A stretch of 63,225 bases of DNA, taken from assembly GCA_007695225.1 (NCBI GenBank), contig REED01000159.1:1-63225 (forward strand), given 5' to 3'. The notes under the pieces are model-generated. The model was given only the letters and a program-made list of their open reading frames with translations, ran no database searches and was not told where the DNA came from. This DNA comes from Gemmatimonadales bacterium. GTDB taxonomy: Bacteria; Gemmatimonadota; Gemmatimonadetes; Longimicrobiales; Gaopeijiaceae. The translations under genes were made by a program, and so were the position numbers. Positions 1 through 8,859 of the stretch are shown here, in pieces. Numbering within the stretch: the stretch's first letter is position 1; the number at the start of each line of letters is the position of its first letter.

Positions 1-1202
1 CCGATCCGGTCTCGGACGTAGTCGATGTGGTCCGCCACATCCTCCAGGGAGGCGGATGGCTCGGGATTCCCCCGGTCCCACTCCGCCATCCCCCGGGCCA
101 CCGCCGCCTCATCGTCGGGGTGGAGGGCGGCAAGCTCTGCCGCTTGCTCGGCGCGGGCCACCCCATGGAGACGGACCTCGTCGGAGACGAAGGAGGGGAC
201 AAAGGTGACCATCACCACCCCTCCATTCCCGGGTAGCCGATCCAGGATGGAGTCGGGGACGTTCCGGACATGGTCGGTGAGTGCCCGGACGGAGGAGTGG
301 GAGAAAATGACCGGGGCCTCGGAGACATCCAGGACATCGGACATGGTCCCATCTGAGACGTGGGAGAGATCCACCAGCATGCCGAGGCGGTTCATCTCCC
401 TCACCACCTCACGGCCGAAGGCGGTGAGTCCTCCGTGGAGGGGCGGATGGGAGGCGGCGTCCGCCCAGTCGAGGTGGGCGTTGTGGGTGAGGGTCATATA
501 CCGGACTCCCAGGTCGAAATAGACCCGGAGCGCCCCCAGGGAGTTCTCGATGGCGTGCCCCCCCTCCATTCCCAGGATGGAGGCGATGCGCCCCTCGTGG
601 AACACCCGCATCACGTCATCCGCGGTCAGGGCAAGTCCGAAATGCTCGGGGTACTCCTCCAGGAGCCGGAGCGCGATGTCGATCTGCTCCAACTGGAACC
701 GCGCCGCTCCGGTTTCCATGGCGGCCACCGGCACGTAGACCGACCAGAACTGTCCTCCCAGCCGCCCCTCCCGGAGGCGGGGAAGATCGGTGTGTCCCTG
801 GGGACGGTCCTCCAGGCCATAGCCCCGCACATCCATGGGGTAGTCCTCGTCCAGGCGGATCTGCCAGGGAAGGTCGTTGTGTCCGTCGATGAGGGGGGTT
901 GTGGCCAGCACCCGGTGGGCCGTCTCGAGGTGGGGATCAGGGGCCTGGGTCTCAGAAGGTGAAGGGGACGGGGATGAAGATGGCGACTGGCCGTGGCTGG
1001 GCATCGGATACGTTGCCGTGAGGGCGAGGCAGACGGCCATGGCCGCCACAGTCTGGGCAAAGCTGCCGGGACGAAGGGCGGCCCGGAGGGAGACAGGCGG
1101 GAGGTCTGGAGAACCGGGGGATCCCGGGCACCGCGGGGCCACCGTCCGGCCAGAGCAATCAAGCGGGACGGTACATGGAGCACGTCGCCTGAACAGTGTC
1201 AT
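1..1202 (-). CDS. Secreted M19 membrane-dipeptidase-like peptidase (3' end cut by window edge)
   Basis: Zn-dependent dipeptidase of peptidase family M19 (renal dipeptidase type), expected to hydrolyse dipeptides outside the cytoplasm. About 400 codons are present and the stop lies beyond base 1. Visible family motifs, in order: the metal-binding IDGHND near residue 105, GMEGGHAI with the bridging Glu, YMTLTHN, VDLSHVSD and IFSHSSVRAL. The start at 1202 is chosen because GGAGGT lies 8 nt upstream. A hydrophobic stretch ending in PSHGQS near residues 50-70 looks like an export signal, so an internal ATG at 1040 is an alternative start. It lies 93 nt downstream of the TonB-receptor-like gene on the same strand and could be cotranscribed. 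Family assignment is firm; substrate is unknown. Confidence 0.9.
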   Translation of the reverse strand, partial: MTLFRRRAPCTVPLDCSGRTVAPRCPGSPGSPDLPPVSLRAALRPGSFAQTVAAMAVCLALTATYPMPSHGQSPSSSPSPSPSETQAPDPHLETAHRVLATTPLIDGHNDLPWQIRLDEDYPMDVRGYGLEDRPQGHTDLPRLREGRLGGQFWSVYVPVAAMETGAARFQLEQIDIALRLLEEYPEHFGLALTADDVMRVFHEGRIASILGMEGGHAIENSLGALRVYFDLGVRYMTLTHNAHLDWADAASHPPLHGGLTAFGREVVREMNRLGMLVDLSHVSDGTMSDVLDVSEAPVIFSHSSVRALTDHVRNVPDSILDRLPGNGGVVMVTFVPSFVSDEVRLHGVARAEQAAELAALHPDDEAAVARGMAEWDRGNPEPSASLEDVADHIDYVRDRI

Positions 1203-1295
1203 GGGACCGTACCTCCGGGGATCGAGGGGATCAATTCAGGGCGAGGGGAACGGGTCAGAGAGAAGACCCCGGGGGAGTCAATCGGGGTCCGGTGG

Positions 1296-3704
1296 TCAGA
1301 ACCGCCACTCCAGACCCACCAGGGGAAGGAATGGACGCTCCGCCAGGGGCCGGAGTCCATCCTCCATCCATCGATCAAAATAGTGGAACAGAGCATCCCG
1401 TCGGTCCAGTGCGTTGATCACCCGGAGGTAGGGGCGCAATTCGGTGGATCGCCCTCCGATGCGAGGCCGCATCTCCCAGGAGACCTCCAGGTCGAGGCGG
1501 AGGAAGTCCTCTTCCGGAGCCAACTCCATGGGGGCCCCAGCGGACGATCCGGTGATCCCCTCGAAGGTGGTGCCTCCTCCAACGGTCCGGACCGTTCGGC
1601 CGTCCGCGCCCTCCACACCCGGCCCTCCGGCAAAGGGGGTGACCTCGGTGAGGGGCAGCCCCGCGCCATAGCCCAGGGAGAGCCCCACTTCGAGGCCCTC
1701 GGTGGGTCGGACCCTTACTCCGGTGGTCAGGAGATGACGGCCGGTGAAGCTCGAAGTCCGACCGTTCCCTGACGGTTCCCAGAACCAGGAAATGGCGTAC
1801 CCGGCCCACCCCTCCAGGCGCTCCCCGTCCCGGGAGATCCGCAAGTCGGTCCCCGACGCGTTCACGCGGGCCGCCGGGCCGCCGCCGGTCCCCTCGAAAT
1901 GCTTCACAAACCCGGATACCCCCAAGGCCAGTTCGGGGGAGAGGGCCTGATCCAGGCTCAGGACGAGGTGGCTGGCGGAGGCCACCGCCAGCGTGGGATT
2001 CCAGAAGATGGAAGGCGTGGGTCCCCCAGGCGCAGCTCCCCCAGGCGTCGCCTCCCCGCCACTCTCGGTGACCAGCCCCGGGAGGGCCACGGGCTGGTGA
2101 TAGCGTCCACCCGAGAGGGTGAGGAGGGCCTCATCGGTGAGGAGAATCCGAAGGGAAGCCCGGGGCACGGCCCGAGTTGTGCCGTCGACGCCGAAGTGGT
2201 CGACGCGGCCCCCGGCCTGGACCCGTACACCGGGGCCCAACCGTCGATCAGCCTCCAGAAAGACGCCGGCCCGATCCCCCCGAAGCTCCTGGGGGGCCGA
2301 CTGGACCTGGGTGGGGACGGATGAACCGGAGAGCATGACCCCTTCCCCTCCCCGGACTCCCGGGATCCGATCCAATCGATACCCGAACCCCTGTCGGTCC
2401 ATGGAGCCGCCCACGGTGAACTCCCCTTCCCCCCAGGGTGCCCGGAGGAGAAACGAGGCCCGGGAGTGGGAGGCCAGGCTCCGGGCCACCAGGGACTCGG
2501 GCCACTCCACCGGGATGGCGGCCCGGTAGTCGGAACGGGCCAGGATGGCCTCGGTGGAGATCTCTCCCCAGCGCCCGGACCACCCCAGGGAAAGCGCCCG
2601 ATTTCCCCAGCTCACCTCATCCATCTCCCGCAGTTCGACGCTCTCCCGATTCAGGAATCCCGTCGCACGGATCTGGTGGCCCTCCATGGGATTCATGGCT
2701 CCCCGGACCAGGAGATCCCCGAACCCGTAGGGGTGATCGCCTCCGGGGGAGAGAATGCCCGGAACCCCGTGGAGTCTTCGCCCCGTGGCCAGGATCCCTC
2801 CCTTCAGGGGAAGGGGGAGTTCGAGGCCGCCCCTGAAGGCCACACCGTCCACCGCAACCTCTGTCCGGATGCGGTCCCGGCGGGCTTCCCGGCTCCTCAC
2901 GTCGAGCATGTGGGAAAGTCCCCCTTCGTAGCGGGCGGGGGCTCCTCCCACGTAGACCCGGGCCTCGCCAAGGGCGCGGGCGTCGAAGGCGGGAACCAGC
3001 CCCGCCAGATGGAAGGGCGCGAGAATGGGCGCTCCGTCCAGGAGGAACTGCCGGGCATCCACAGTGGATCCGCGGGCGAAGAGGACCCGCTGGGGCTCTC
3101 GGTGCTCCTCCCCTGGAGGGGGTCGGCCCAACCCTCGAACCAATCCCGACTCCACCATCCCCGAGGAAGCCTCCATGGATCGGATCTCCAACTCCGCAAG
3201 GCGGGGCTCCGCCGCCGGGAACGGGGAGCGGGACAGGACCGGTCCGGAGATGCTGCGCACACCGACTTCGACGCCGGAGAGGAGGATGGGCCGGTGCTCC
3301 AGCTCCAGGTCCACGTGGATTTCACCGGCAGGGGGAAGGAGGAGTTCCAGGACCAGGGTATGGGCCGCCACGTGAAAGGCGGAGAGACGGACCCGTCCCG
3401 CCACCGGCCCGCTCCGCCCCCCCGGGAGCCGGTACCTTCCGGTCTCGTCGGCCACCGCGGTCCACGCCCGCCCTCCCTGACGGAGCTCCACGAGGGCCCC
3501 GGGGAGGAGCCCGTCCCCCCGGTATCCAGGGGCACGGACCGACCCCGTCACCACCGGACCCACGGAGTCGGCCGGAGTGGCCCTCGCGGTGTCCGGGGTA
3601 CCCAGCATCGTCAGGAGCGCCGCAAGGGCAAGAAGTGCAAGGGGGACGAATCGCCCGGGGCGGATCTGAGGGCGGGCTTGGGGGCGGGCTTGGGGGCGGA
3701 TCAT
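1296..3704 (-). CDS. TonB-dependent-receptor-like outer-membrane protein with carboxypeptidase-regulatory-like N-terminal domain
   Basis: Predicted outer-membrane beta-barrel protein of 802 aa. After a basic, repeat-rich N-terminus (RPQARPQARPQ) and a hydrophobic signal segment ending near TARA, there is a carboxypeptidase-regulatory-like beta-sandwich at roughly residues 45-125 (VTGSVRAPGY ... TDETGRYRLPGG type). A plug-like region follows, then a long alternating barrel ending in LEWRF, the terminal aromatic typical of BAM-assembled porins. The ATG at 3704 overlaps the anti-sigma stop by ATGA, so translation is probably coupled. The open frame continues upstream to 4223, but that part overlaps the anti-sigma gene and is not used. 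Linkage to an ECF sigma/anti-sigma pair suggests surface signalling or sigma-controlled uptake. The ligand is unknown. Confidence 0.82.
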   Translation of the reverse strand: MIRPQARPQARPQIRPGRFVPLALLALAALLTMLGTPDTARATPADSVGPVVTGSVRAPGYRGDGLLPGALVELRQGGRAWTAVADETGRYRLPGGRSGPVAGRVRLSAFHVAAHTLVLELLLPPAGEIHVDLELEHRPILLSGVEVGVRSISGPVLSRSPFPAAEPRLAELEIRSMEASSGMVESGLVRGLGRPPPGEEHREPQRVLFARGSTVDARQFLLDGAPILAPFHLAGLVPAFDARALGEARVYVGGAPARYEGGLSHMLDVRSREARRDRIRTEVAVDGVAFRGGLELPLPLKGGILATGRRLHGVPGILSPGGDHPYGFGDLLVRGAMNPMEGHQIRATGFLNRESVELREMDEVSWGNRALSLGWSGRWGEISTEAILARSDYRAAIPVEWPESLVARSLASHSRASFLLRAPWGEGEFTVGGSMDRQGFGYRLDRIPGVRGGEGVMLSGSSVPTQVQSAPQELRGDRAGVFLEADRRLGPGVRVQAGGRVDHFGVDGTTRAVPRASLRILLTDEALLTLSGGRYHQPVALPGLVTESGGEATPGGAAPGGPTPSIFWNPTLAVASASHLVLSLDQALSPELALGVSGFVKHFEGTGGGPAARVNASGTDLRISRDGERLEGWAGYAISWFWEPSGNGRTSSFTGRHLLTTGVRVRPTEGLEVGLSLGYGAGLPLTEVTPFAGGPGVEGADGRTVRTVGGGTTFEGITGSSAGAPMELAPEEDFLRLDLEVSWEMRPRIGGRSTELRPYLRVINALDRRDALFHYFDRWMEDGLRPLAERPFLPLVGLEWRF

Positions 3705-4597
3705 AAAGCGGGGGGGTCCGGGGTGGGGAGGCGGATCACCATCGCCTCCCCCCGCGTCTCGGCCGGAATCCCCTCCTCCAGGCGGAAGGTCCCTCCCGAC
3801 CAGGTCATGATGGGCCGGCGCTCCACCGCCAGGTGGACCTCTCGGGCGGAACTGGGAATCAGGATGAGGAGAGGCCCGTCTCCGGCCCCGGCCAGATCCG
3901 CCTCCACACGCCCTGGAGCGGTGGAATATCGAGTCCCTACTGGAGCCTGCAGTTCCACCCGGTCCTCTCCTCCGACCCGGATCTCCACCTCCGCCTCGGG
4001 CCTGGGGGCCCGGAGGATGATCTCCACCCGGCCGTCCCGAAGCCCCACCGCCACCCCTGCCATGGCCTCGCCATCCACCGTGGCGGTCCGGACCTCCGGC
4101 TCCGGCGCTCCCCCCATGGCGTCGCCAATCCAGGCCCGGATGGGTGAGCCGGGAAGGGCGGCGGCTCCTCCCGCCACCAGCACGAGCATGGCGGCCGCAG
4201 CCACGCTCCGCCGTCGGCTCCATCCCTTACGCGGGGCGCCGGAGCGGGTTTGCTGGGGTCCCGGGCGGTCCTGCTGGGATCCTGGGCGGTGTCGGCCGGC
4301 TCGGGCCATGCCTTCCCTTTCGGTTCCACGCCCCTCTTCCCTCCCCGCCTCTTTCTCCGCGTCTCTCCGGGCCGCTCTGCGCTGCCGGACCCTCCACCGG
4401 GCGGCATCCAGGTCCACCTTTTCCTGCAGGTGGAGGAGATGGGCGGTGGTCCCGGACTCCAGGGCGCGGAGATCCTGGGCCACGTCCCGACACGCTGCGC
4501 ACTGCTCCAGGTGGCGGGCCACGTCGGAGGCCGCCGCTCCCTGGAGCTCGTCGTCCAGCCAGGCCTGGAGGGTTCCCTCCTCCACATGCTCCGTCAT
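3701..4597 (-). CDS. Membrane anti-sigma factor with N-terminal zinc finger (zf-HC2/ZAS type)
   Basis: 298-aa single-pass protein. The N-terminus carries the zinc-binding anti-sigma signature H29-x3-C33-x2-C36 (ARHLEQCAACRD). A charged linker follows, then a transmembrane segment at about 131-149 (SVAAAAMLVLVAGGAAAL) and a ~150-aa periplasmic domain with no recognised family. It should hold the adjacent ECF sigma factor inactive at the membrane until an envelope signal arrives. The start ATG at 4597 overlaps the sigma stop by 4 nt and its own stop overlaps the receptor ATG by 4 nt, so the three genes form one translationally coupled unit. Confidence 0.88.
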   Translation of the reverse strand: MTEHVEEGTLQAWLDDELQGAAASDVARHLEQCAACRDVAQDLRALESGTTAHLLHLQEKVDLDAARWRVRQRRAARRDAEKEAGREEGRGTEREGMARAGRHRPGSQQDRPGPQQTRSGAPRKGWSRRRSVAAAAMLVLVAGGAAALPGSPIRAWIGDAMGGAPEPEVRTATVDGEAMAGVAVGLRDGRVEIILRAPRPEAEVEIRVGGEDRVELQAPVGTRYSTAPGRVEADLAGAGDGPLLILIPSSAREVHLAVERRPIMTWSGGTFRLEEGIPAETRGEAMVIRLPTPDPPAL

Positions 4598-5220
4598 GCC
4601 TCGCTCTCTCCGTTCATCCGTTCCTCGAAGCGTCTCCGTGCGCGAATCAGGAGGGTCCCCACCGAAGAGGGCTGTACCCCCACCGCCTCCGCCAACTCCC
4701 GGTACGAGAACCCCTCCTCTCGAAGGAGGAGAAGGGTCCGCTCCCGGTCCTCCAACTCAGCGAGTACGCGGCGAACTCCGGCCACGCGCTCCTTCTGCGC
4801 CAGCTCCTCATCGGGGAGCGGGGGACCTTCAGGCACCACCGGGTTCTCCTGGAGGAGACGGTCCCGGTTGTCCTGCACCCGGGCCCGGTCCCGCAGGAGG
4901 TGCGTGGCCACCTTGAACAGCCAGGCCCGGATTCCGGCGGGATCCCCATCCACCTTGCGGTCCAGGAGGCGCACGAACGCTTCCTGCGCCATGTCCTCCG
5001 CCACGTCGGCGTCGGGAGCCATTCGCAGGCAATATCGATGCAGTCTCGGATAGACGTCCTCGAAGAGTTCGTCGAAGTCCACGGATCCCCCGCCAGGCGG
5101 AATGATCGGCGCCGTCCCGCCGGTCGTACGGAGAGAACGATCCGGGCGGCGCGTCTGTGACAGCTGCGGTGTGGGCATACCCCGGTTGAACCCCACCCAT
5201 CCGGGTCCGTGGGGGGCCAC
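4594..5220 (-). CDS. ECF-type RNA polymerase sigma factor
   Basis: 208-aa sigma-70 family protein of the extracytoplasmic-function class. Region 2 runs from about residue 47 (DFDELFEDVYPRLHRYCLR) and region 4 from about 150-205, with a helix-turn-helix (FSYRELAEAVGVQPSSVGTL). Regions 1 and 3 are absent, as expected for ECF factors. The first start (GTG at 5220) has GGAGGT directly abutting it, too close for a good ribosome site. ATG at 5178 or GTG at 5082 are alternatives, and 5082 falls exactly at the conserved domain. It ends in an ATGA overlap with the anti-sigma gene. Target promoters cannot be read from this window. Confidence 0.9.
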   Translation of the reverse strand: MAPHGPGWVGFNRGMPTPQLSQTRRPDRSLRTTGGTAPIIPPGGGSVDFDELFEDVYPRLHRYCLRMAPDADVAEDMAQEAFVRLLDRKVDGDPAGIRAWLFKVATHLLRDRARVQDNRDRLLQENPVVPEGPPLPDEELAQKERVAGVRRVLAELEDRERTLLLLREEGFSYRELAEAVGVQPSSVGTLLIRARRRFEERMNGESEA

Positions 5221-5637
5221 ACCTCCATCTTCTACCGCTCGTCAGCTCCCTCCGATCCCAGCGGCGGTGGCGGGGAGGGCCCGCTCCCCAGCCCCAGGGG
5301 ACGCCTGGGCCATTCCGAGCCAGGGAAACCCCAGGAGCAGGGCCAGAGTCAGAAGGAATCCACGAAAAACGATGCGGAGAGGAGCGAGAGGTCTCGTTGA
5401 CGACGTCCAGGTGTGGGCACGGGAACCGGGTGGCACAGAACAAAAAATCAGAAAAACCGTTGGACCCAGCGAGGGCGCATCTTGCGCAACGGCATTGTGC
5501 GACATTGATTGTTTGCCCCGGGGCTTGCAGTATGAACAAGTGTTTTCCTGCTCTTGTCGCCTATTGCGACTGCCCGTTGCCCCCTTCGCGCCGCCCCGGT
5601 TCGGAGGGCGTCACTTCGGTCTGGGAGAGAACCACCC
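5221..5637. other. Intergenic region between the ECF operon and the zinc-ribbon gene, with a possible promoter and small ORF
   Basis: 417 nt between divergently transcribed genes. The middle (about 5435-5560) is clearly AT-richer than its surroundings and is the likely promoter zone. On the plus strand TTGTTT and TATGAA are 16 nt apart (about 5510-5537), a weak -35/-10 match for the gene at 5638. On the minus strand an open frame of 87 codons (5242-5505) ends in a strongly hydrophobic stretch followed by AQASPG, resembling a signal peptide, just upstream of the sigma gene. It has no obvious ribosome site and is not called as a gene. Confidence 0.4.
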
Positions 5638-6384
5638 ATGGCCTATCTCCGGTGTTCCGATTGCGGAGCCAAGGCGCTCCGTATCGCCACCCGCTGTCCT
5701 TCTTGCGGCGCGTCCTTCCCCCTTCATGATGATAGGGGAGAACGGATCCGTTTCCGTCGCTGTCGGGGATGCGACATCCATATTCCCCGACAGGAAGCCC
5801 GCTGCCAGTGGTGCAGCACAGAGGTCCGGGACCTACCATGGCGGCCTGCAGCAGCGGCGGCGGTCCTGGTTCTTCTCCTGGGTGGAGGAGGGCTGTTCCT
5901 GGCCCGGACCCCAGGGGTCTTCTCCTCCTCCGACACCTCCGTCGCAACGGCCTCGGCATCCAGGGGAGAGGCTCCCGCCATCCCCTCGCTGCGTCCCCCC
6001 TCGGCGGGCGAGGACTTCACGGTGGATCCCCTGGAGGCCCCTCTGGATGGGACAGGATCGCCGGTCCCCGCCCCCGAAGCCAATCTCGCGCCTCCGAATC
6101 CCGAACAGGGCAGCATGCAGAGCGGCGGAGAAGGCGACGTGGAGGGCGCCGGACAAGGAGCCGGACAGGGCGCCGGACAGGGTGGTTGGGCGCCGGCCCA
6201 GGCCGTCACCTTCGTGAACGTCCGGGCGGATCCCGATCGGGAGTCGGCCATCCTGGGCGTGGTCCCGGAGGCCGCCAGCGTGCTCCTGGGGGACCTCCGG
6301 GGAGGGTGGCGGAGGATCCGGGCCGGGGACCTGTCCGGCTGGGTGGATGAGCGCCTTTTCCAGATGGCATCCTCGGGCGACTAG
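5638..6384 (+). CDS. Zinc-ribbon, single-pass membrane protein with extracytoplasmic SH3 domain
   Basis: 248 aa. Residues 1-60 contain four CxxC knuckles (CSDC, CPSC, CRGC, CQWC), enough for two zinc ribbons. A transmembrane helix follows (about 66-85, AAAAAVLVLLLGGGGLFLA). A long low-complexity linker includes a GAGQ repeat, and a bacterial SH3 domain lies at about 190-240 (VNVRADPDRESA ... GGWRRIRAGDLSGWVDERL). The layout suggests a cytoplasmic metal-binding head and a periplasmic SH3 domain that could bind peptidoglycan or protein. The start is set by ATG 5638 with GGGAGAG 9 nt upstream. Its stop overlaps the convergent transporter stop in a shared CTAG. Specific function unknown. Confidence 0.75.
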   Translation: MAYLRCSDCGAKALRIATRCPSCGASFPLHDDRGERIRFRRCRGCDIHIPRQEARCQWCSTEVRDLPWRPAAAAAVLVLLLGGGGLFLARTPGVFSSSDTSVATASASRGEAPAIPSLRPPSAGEDFTVDPLEAPLDGTGSPVPAPEANLAPPNPEQGSMQSGGEGDVEGAGQGAGQGAGQGGWAPAQAVTFVNVRADPDRESAILGVVPEAASVLLGDLRGGWRRIRAGDLSGWVDERLFQMASSGD

Positions 6385-8774
6385 AAGGGGAACACCAGGG
6401 GCGTGATGAGGACGGTGAGGAGGATCACCATGAGGGTCAGGGGGATCCCCAGGGGGAGATAGTCCTTCAGTCGATACCCGGCCGGCGCCATCACCAGGGC
6501 CTGGGCCGGCTGGGAGACAGGGCTGGCCAGAGAGGTGGAGGCGATGGCCACGGCCATCACCATGGCCTGGGGGGACACCTGGAGTTGGGCCGCCCCTGCG
6601 ATGGCCACTGGAGCCATGAGGACCACCACGGCGGGTCCGGGCATGATCTGGGACGCCAGGGCCGCCATGATCACCAGCGAGGTCAGCACCCCGGTGGGTC
6701 CCAGCCCCGCCGTCGCGGCCAGCACGCCCTCCCCCAGGAAAGCCGCGGCTCCGGTATCGTCCAGCGCCGCTCCCAGGGCCAGCATTCCCGCCACCATGAC
6801 CAACACCGGCCACTCCACCGCTCGGTAGGCCTCCTCCGGGGTAAGGCAGCGGGTCACCACCATCCCCACGGCCCCCGCCAGGACGCCCACCGCCACGGGC
6901 AGCCACCCCAGGATCACCGGGAGGATGGCCGCCACCAGGATGATGATGGAGCGCGGTGCCCTCCGGGCCTCCGGAGGGGTGGGATCCGGTTCATGGAGGA
7001 GGATGAGGTCGGGCTCCCGGGCCAGCGCTCGCCCCTTCCTCCGGGGGCCATGGAGAAGGAGGGCGTCGCCGAAGTTCAGCTTCCGGTCCCTGAGCTGGGT
7101 CCGGATCGCCCCCCCATCCCGGAGGATGGCCACCACGTGGAGGCCAAAGCGGCTCCGGAACCCCGACTGTCGGAGGGTCTTCCCGATGAGGGCGGATCGG
7201 GGAGCCACCACCGCCTCCACGAAGCCGGCTCCTGCGGACTCCAGGGCGTCCAGGCTCACGTCGGGATCTTCCTCCAGATCCAGCCGCTGCAGCCCCCGGA
7301 GAACCGCCATGTCCTCGGGGCGCGTCTTCACCAGCAGGTGATCTCCCGGTTGCACAACCGTCTCGGGACCAGGCATGAGCACGGCTTCGTCCTCTCCCTC
7401 GGCCCCCTCCCGACCGATGGCCAGGACCATCATCCCCACCGCATCCCCCAGCCGGGTCTCACCCAGGGGTCGCCCGGCAAAGAGGGAGTCGTCGGTGACC
7501 TGGAGCGCCCAGAGCCGCTCGTCCAGTTGGAAGCGCCGGATCGCCTCTGCGGCAGGGAGGAACTCCCAACTCCCAGGAAGCGCGGTCCAATCTTCGGCAG
7601 CCGCATCTCCCCTCGAACCCTCCAGGAAGGCCATGAGGCGATCCCGGGGTCCATGGAGAAGGAGGAGGTCCCCGCCCTGGATCACCGTGTCCTGGAGATG
7701 GGTCCTTCGCCGGAAGTCCTCCCGGAGGAGGGAGAGGACCAGGACACCATGCCGGGCCTGCAGGTCCAGCTCCGCCACCGAACGCCCCACCAGGGGGGAG
7801 TCGGGAGCGACGGAGAGTTGCACGAGCCCCGCCCCCTCCCGCTCCAGCCACTCGGGGCGGACCCCCCGCTGATCCATCGCCAGATGGCGCCGCCCCCGGA
7901 GTTCCATGAAGAAGTCCGGCCTCCCCTGCACCAGGAGCCGGTCCCCCCCTCGAATGAGGGTGCCCGGTCCCGGTGCCAGGATCCGCTCCGTTCCCCGCTC
8001 CACCTGAAGGACATGTACCCCCAGCGCGGACCCGATGAGGCTCTCTTCCAACGTCTTTCCATCCAGGAGGGAACGACGGGGGACGATGAGCCGGAAGAAC
8101 CGCTCCTCCAGCTCGACGTTCTCCCGGATGGCGGGGCGCTGGGGTCCTCGTCCCTCAGGGACCCGGTGCGGCAGGAGTCGGGGAGCCGCCACCAGGAGGA
8201 AGAGGGCGCCGGCGGCCAGGAGCGGACCTCCCACGGGGAGGAAGCCCAGGAGCTCGAAGGGCGCGAATCCCGCGTCCTGGAGGGCGTCCGAGGCCACGAG
8301 GTTCGTGGAGGTGCCGATGAGGGTGGTGAAGCCCCCCAACTGGGCTCCCAGCGCCATGGGAATGAGAAGCTTGGAGGGAGCAAGGTCCGCCTCCCGGGCC
8401 AGCTTCACCGTCACGGGAAGCATCATGGCCGCCACGCCCACGTTGTTCATGAAGCCGGAGAGGACCCCGGAGAAGAGGACGATGGCCAGCATGAGGCGGC
8501 TCTCCCCCGTCCCGGCCCAGCGAAGGATGTGAACGCCCACGAGGTCCGCCACCCCGGTCCGGGAGAGCCCTGCAGACAGGACGTACATCCCGCCGATGGC
8601 CAGGACGGCGGGACTGGCGAATCCCGCCAACGCCCGATCCGCCGGCGCCAGCCCCAGCACCGCCACCACCGCCAGCACCAGCAGGGCGGTGATGTCCACC
8701 CGGAGGAACCCGGTGGCGAAGGAGACCACCGCGCCCAGCAGGACGAGGAGGACAAGGACGAGGTCGACGGTCAT
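6381..8774 (-). CDS. SLC13/DASS-family permease with internal RCK_C (TrkA-C) repeats
   Basis: 797-aa inner-membrane transporter. Two hydrophobic halves (about 1-200 and 610-797) carry the paired family motifs GTSTNLVASD near residue 154 and a second STSLASPVS in the C-terminal half, which form the substrate/sodium site in this family. Between them lies a cytoplasmic stretch of about 390 aa in which four similar RCK_C-like units can be picked out (starting near 222, 310, 400 and 510; recurrent pattern SxLxGKxLxE ... GDxLLLxG). Family members usually have two such units, so this is an enlarged regulatory domain. The substrate could be sulfate, a dicarboxylate or another anion and cannot be told from sequence. 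The four-base CTAG at 6381-6384 supplies both its stop and that of the convergent neighbour. Confidence 0.85.
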   Translation of the reverse strand: MTVDLVLVLLVLLGAVVSFATGFLRVDITALLVLAVVAVLGLAPADRALAGFASPAVLAIGGMYVLSAGLSRTGVADLVGVHILRWAGTGESRLMLAIVLFSGVLSGFMNNVGVAAMMLPVTVKLAREADLAPSKLLIPMALGAQLGGFTTLIGTSTNLVASDALQDAGFAPFELLGFLPVGGPLLAAGALFLLVAAPRLLPHRVPEGRGPQRPAIRENVELEERFFRLIVPRRSLLDGKTLEESLIGSALGVHVLQVERGTERILAPGPGTLIRGGDRLLVQGRPDFFMELRGRRHLAMDQRGVRPEWLEREGAGLVQLSVAPDSPLVGRSVAELDLQARHGVLVLSLLREDFRRRTHLQDTVIQGGDLLLLHGPRDRLMAFLEGSRGDAAAEDWTALPGSWEFLPAAEAIRRFQLDERLWALQVTDDSLFAGRPLGETRLGDAVGMMVLAIGREGAEGEDEAVLMPGPETVVQPGDHLLVKTRPEDMAVLRGLQRLDLEEDPDVSLDALESAGAGFVEAVVAPRSALIGKTLRQSGFRSRFGLHVVAILRDGGAIRTQLRDRKLNFGDALLLHGPRRKGRALAREPDLILLHEPDPTPPEARRAPRSIIILVAAILPVILGWLPVAVGVLAGAVGMVVTRCLTPEEAYRAVEWPVLVMVAGMLALGAALDDTGAAAFLGEGVLAATAGLGPTGVLTSLVIMAALASQIMPGPAVVVLMAPVAIAGAAQLQVSPQAMVMAVAIASTSLASPVSQPAQALVMAPAGYRLKDYLPLGIPLTLMVILLTVLITPLVFPF

Positions 8775-8859
8775 GGGGGGGTAAGGTATGACCGCCGGGG
8801 CGACCGAAGGAAGCCCGTGGAAGAGCGGGAGAAGGACGAACGAAGCCGAGGGAGGGGAG

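Noticed and set aside
3705-4223. Upstream extension of the TonB-receptor reading frame
   Set aside because: It overlaps the well-supported anti-sigma gene, is Gly/Arg-rich in the manner of a shadow frame, and a proper start with signal peptide exists at 3704.
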